The notes beneath the pieces are model-generated. The model was not told the origin of the DNA and did no database searches. It was given only the letters and a program-made list of their open reading frames with translations. The translations under genes and the position numbers were made by a program. A stretch of DNA of 15,736 bases from PNKC01 sp039917655 (GTDB taxonomy: Bacteria > Chloroflexota > Dehalococcoidia > Tepidiformales > Tepidiformaceae): positions 1-15,736 of the forward strand of contig JBDSJC010000200.1 in assembly GCA_039917655.1 (NCBI GenBank), read 5' to 3'. This document shows positions 13,163-15,736 of the stretch, piece after piece; positions within the stretch are counted from its first letter, which is position 1, and each line of letters starts with the position of its first letter.

Positions 13163-14011
13163 CTAGACGTACGCCTTCACAACCTCGGCGTGATGCTTCA
13201 GCGCGCCAAGCGCCTGCTCCGAACCTTCGGGCCGGAGACCGAAGATCACCCGGTCAACGCCCATGTCCCGGTAGGCCTCAATGATCGCTGGTTGAGGGGG
13301 CGTGCCGAAGATCGAGACGGGGATATGGCCGCGGCCCATCTCCTTGGCACGCGACTGCAATTCGTCGATGCGCGATTTCAGGCGCTCCATGCCGCCCATG
13401 CGGCCGCCGATCGGCATCCATTCGTCGCAGTACTCCAGCACGCGGTCCAGGGTGCGCGCGCCGTCGCCGCCCATCATGATCGGCGGGTGCGGTTTGCGCG
13501 CTGGCTTCGGCCACGACCAGATGGGGTCGAAGTCGACGAATTCGCCGTGGAACTCGGCCTCGTCCTTCGTCCAGATCTCTTTCATCGCGAGGATCCGTTC
13601 GCGCAGGATCTTCCAGCGGAGAGTGGGCTTGGTGCCGTGGTTCTCCATCTCCTCTTCGTTCCAGCCACCACCGATGCCGAACAGGACGCGCCCGCCGGAA
13701 AGGAAGTCGGCGCTCGCCACCTCTTTCGCCAGCGTGATCGGGTCGCGTTCCATCACCAGGCAGATGCCGGTGCCGATGAGCAGCGTTTTGGTGACGGCGG
13801 CAGTAGCGGCGATGGCCACGAAGGGGTCCAGCGTGTGGGAATACTCCATAGGCAGCGGCGCACCGCCCGGCCACGGGGTGCGGCGGCTGGTGGGGATGTG
13901 CGTGTGCTCGGGAAAGAACAGCGAATCGAACCCGAGGTCTTCGCAAGCAGGTCCAAGCTCCGTCACGGGGATGGCGTAATCGGCGGGGAACATCTGGATA
14001 CCGAACTTCAC
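13163..14011 (-). CDS. LLM-class F420-dependent oxidoreductase
   Basis: The 282-residue protein starts at GTG 14011, preceded by GGAGG seven bases upstream, giving VKFGIQMFPADYAIPVTELG, the usual N-terminus of the bacterial luciferase-like (LLM) family. A reading from 14161 adds 50 implausible residues. Family features are GFDSLFFPEHTHIPTSRRTPWPGG (near 28-51), DPFVAIAATAAVT, LIGTGICLVMERDPITLAKEVASADFLSGGRVLFGIGGGWNEEEME (near 78-123) and PIMMGGDGARTLDRV. These resemble the Rv2161c-like F420 subgroup. It would use reduced F420 on an unknown substrate; FMN dependence is less likely but not excluded. It is divergent from the helicase gene. Confidence 0.92.
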   Translation of the reverse strand: MKFGIQMFPADYAIPVTELGPACEDLGFDSLFFPEHTHIPTSRRTPWPGGAPLPMEYSHTLDPFVAIAATAAVTKTLLIGTGICLVMERDPITLAKEVASADFLSGGRVLFGIGGGWNEEEMENHGTKPTLRWKILRERILAMKEIWTKDEAEFHGEFVDFDPIWSWPKPARKPHPPIMMGGDGARTLDRVLEYCDEWMPIGGRMGGMERLKSRIDELQSRAKEMGRGHIPVSIFGTPPQPAIIEAYRDMGVDRVIFGLRPEGSEQALGALKHHAEVVKAYV

Positions 14012-14039
14012 GGGAAAGCCTCCAAAGGGTGGTGGCGGA

Positions 14040-14058
14040 ATCATACGGCCAATGGCCG
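14040..14058 (-). promoter_or_regulatory. possible -10 box with adjacent palindrome for the LLM oxidoreductase
   Basis: On the - strand, TATGAT (14040-14045) lies 29 bases before the GTG start. Directly upstream is the palindrome CGGCCA-A-TGGCCG (14046-14058), where the spacer of a promoter would be. No convincing -35 is seen. The palindrome could bind a regulator, but it could also be chance in GC-rich DNA. Confidence 0.3.
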
Positions 14059-14172
14059 ATGGCCGCCGCCCCGCTTGACGCCCGTTGCCGCCGTCCACAT
14101 ACTTGCGAACATCTGTGCGGATTGGGGGCCAACCTCTCATGCCTCGACTGTCCTCGCCCATGCGTTATCCGC

Positions 14173-15736
14173 GTGGTTAAGCCGCCGCCCGCTTATCCCG
14201 TGCCCGCCGTGCGACCGGTGCCGCCAGCGATCATCGCCGAGGCGGTGGTCGCCGAACTGCAGGCGAAACCGACGGACACCATCGTGCGGCGAATCGAGGA
14301 GCGCCCGCCGCGCTACGGCCAGTGGCCGGACTCGCTCGACCCGCGGCTGCTGGCGGCGTTGAAGCGAAGGGGTATCGACCAGCCCTACTCGCATCAGGCG
14401 GAGGCCATCCGCCACGCCCTCGACGGTCGCAACGCAGTCGTCGTCACCCCGACGGCGAGCGGGAAGACGCTCTGCTACAACGCCCCGGTACTGGACGCGA
14501 TCCTGAAAGACAGCTCGACTCGCGCGATCTACCTCTTCCCCACGAAGGCCCTCGCTCAGGACCAGTTGGACGAACTGCACGGGCTGATCACGGATATCGG
14601 TGAAGAGATCCGCACCTTCACCTACGATGGCGACACGCCCGCCGACGCCCGCCGGGCGGTGCGCGCCGCCGGGCATATCGTACTCACCAACCCGGACATG
14701 CTGCACACCGCGATCCTGCCTCACCACACGAAATGGGTGCAGCTCTTCGAAAGCCTCGATTACGTGATCATCGATGAGCTGCACACCTATCGCGGAGTCT
14801 TCGGCAGCCACCTCGCGAACGTCCTCCGGCGGTTGCGGCGAATTTGCCAGTTCTACGGCAGCGACCCGACCTTCATCCTCAGTTCAGCGACGATCGCTAA
14901 CCCGGCGGAGCTCGCCGCCGCGCTGGTGGGAGATGACGTGACCCTCGTGGACGACAACGGCGCGCCAGCCGGCGAGCGCGTGGTGGTGATCCATAACCCG
15001 CCGGTCGTGAACCGCGAACTCGGCATCCGTCAGTCGTCGTTGAAATCGACGCGCGACGTGGCTGCGCGGCTGATCCGCTCCGGCATCCAGACGATCGTCT
15101 TCGCGCCCAGCCGGACGCGTGTGGAGCTGCTCCTCACCTACCTGCGCGAAACGCTGCGCAACAAGCCGGGCGACGCCGAGCGCGTCACCGGCTACCGCGG
15201 CGGCTACCTGCCGAATGAACGCCGCAACGTCGAGCGCGGATTGCGCGACGGCAGCATCCGCGGCGTGGTAGCGACGAACGCCCTGGAGCTTGGCATCGAT
15301 ATCGGGGGCATGGGGGCGAGCGTGGTGATGGGCTATCCAGGCTCGCTGGCAAGCTTGTGGCAGCAGTTTGGGCGCGCCGGCCGTGGCCGCGAACCTTCGC
15401 TCTCGGTGCTCATCGCAAGCTCGAACCCGCTCGACCAGTATGTGGCATTGAACCCGGATTTCGTCTTCGAACGGAGCGTGGAGCGCGGACTGATCGACCC
15501 GGACAACCTGTTTATTCTCGGCAGTCATCTAAAGTGCGCCGCCTTCGAACTCCCGTTCCGCGCAGACGAAGTGTTCGGCGCGCACACGGGCGAGCTGTTG
15601 GACATCCTGTATGAGGAAGGGGTGCTGCAACGCTCCGGCGGGCGCTACCACTGGATGAGCGAGGCCTTCCCTGCCGAGCAGGTCAGCCTGCGCACGGCGA
15701 GCACGGACAACTTCGTAATCATCCAGCAAGGCCCGG
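14173..15736 (+). CDS. DEAD/DEAH-box helicase, YprA/MrfA-like, truncated by the window end
   Basis: About 521 residues are visible and the frame is still open at the last base. Superfamily 2 motifs appear in order: motif I TPTASGKT (92-99), LFPTKALAQDQ as motif Ia, Walker B DELH (201-204), SAT (238-240), and motif VI QQFGRAGR (397-404). The approach PYSHQAEAIRHALDGRNAVV is typical of the YprA/MrfA group, which in Bacillus acts in mitomycin C damage repair. The Zn-binding DUF1998 region of the group would lie beyond the window. The start is uncertain: GTG 14173 is a choice among GTGs at 14173, 14200, 14209 and 14218, none with a clear ribosome site. An in-frame ATG at 14059 would add a Cys-rich leader. 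Confidence 0.9.
   Translation, partial: MVKPPPAYPVPAVRPVPPAIIAEAVVAELQAKPTDTIVRRIEERPPRYGQWPDSLDPRLLAALKRRGIDQPYSHQAEAIRHALDGRNAVVVTPTASGKTLCYNAPVLDAILKDSSTRAIYLFPTKALAQDQLDELHGLITDIGEEIRTFTYDGDTPADARRAVRAAGHIVLTNPDMLHTAILPHHTKWVQLFESLDYVIIDELHTYRGVFGSHLANVLRRLRRICQFYGSDPTFILSSATIANPAELAAALVGDDVTLVDDNGAPAGERVVVIHNPPVVNRELGIRQSSLKSTRDVAARLIRSGIQTIVFAPSRTRVELLLTYLRETLRNKPGDAERVTGYRGGYLPNERRNVERGLRDGSIRGVVATNALELGIDIGGMGASVVMGYPGSLASLWQQFGRAGRGREPSLSVLIASSNPLDQYVALNPDFVFERSVERGLIDPDNLFILGSHLKCAAFELPFRADEVFGAHTGELLDILYEEGVLQRSGGRYHWMSEAFPAEQVSLRTASTDNFVIIQQGP

Noticed and set aside
14059..14172. Cys-rich N-terminal extension of the helicase from the in-frame ATG at 14059
   Set aside because: No ribosome site is visible, the extension covers the divergent promoter region, and it does not resemble the start of the helicase family. 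It remains possible.
13109..14362. Long + strand open frame opposite the LLM oxidoreductase
   Set aside because: It runs antisense to a clear LLM gene and then into the helicase in the wrong frame; no family signature.

Overview
This is a GC-rich chromosomal window with tightly packed genes, many ATG/TGA stop-start overlaps and several GTG starts. The best guess for the source is an uncultured member of the Chloroflexota. The clues are a short YidC of the kind found in single-membrane bacteria, a Jag/KhpB protein, an F420-type LLM oxidoreductase, secreted proteins with G/S/Y-rich repeats, and abundant intergenic repeats with the core CCCTGAGCCTGTCGAAGGG. No rRNA, tRNA or CRISPR array is visible, so the phylum is an inference.

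Left part (1-6375, + strand): an origin-proximal chromosome maintenance cluster. It opens with two parS centromere sites (22-37 and 53-68). One apparently continuous operon follows: a beta-propeller lipoprotein, yidC, jag, a PfkB-family sugar kinase, parA, parB and a RidA-family protein. Most junctions overlap by 1-4 bases, and yidC and jag overlap by 47. YidC inserts membrane proteins, Jag binds RNA, and ParA/ParB act on the parS sites to segregate the chromosome. The lipoprotein and the kinase are the unusual members. The mnmE/mnmG/rsmG genes often found beside parAB are absent from this stretch.

Middle part (6376-9330, - strand): two adjacent secreted proteins of surface type, then a self-contained Fic AMP-transferase with an N-terminal inhibitory motif and a C-terminal winged helix. 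A perfect inverted repeat covers the Fic start codon. A hairpin-rich stretch (9419-9591) with no convincing gene lies upstream and is the best candidate here for an unrecognised RNA or mobile-element remnant.

Right part (9596-15736): accessory or housekeeping genes separated by REP-like repeat islands. These are prs (PRPP synthetase, with a repeat pair on each side), a dienelactone hydrolase-family protein followed by a small DUF6295-like protein, a class I methyltransferase, an LLM-class F420-dependent oxidoreductase on the - strand, and a DEAD/DEAH helicase of the YprA/MrfA type that runs off the end of the window. The REP-like family has about a dozen complete or partial copies, all outside the assigned genes.
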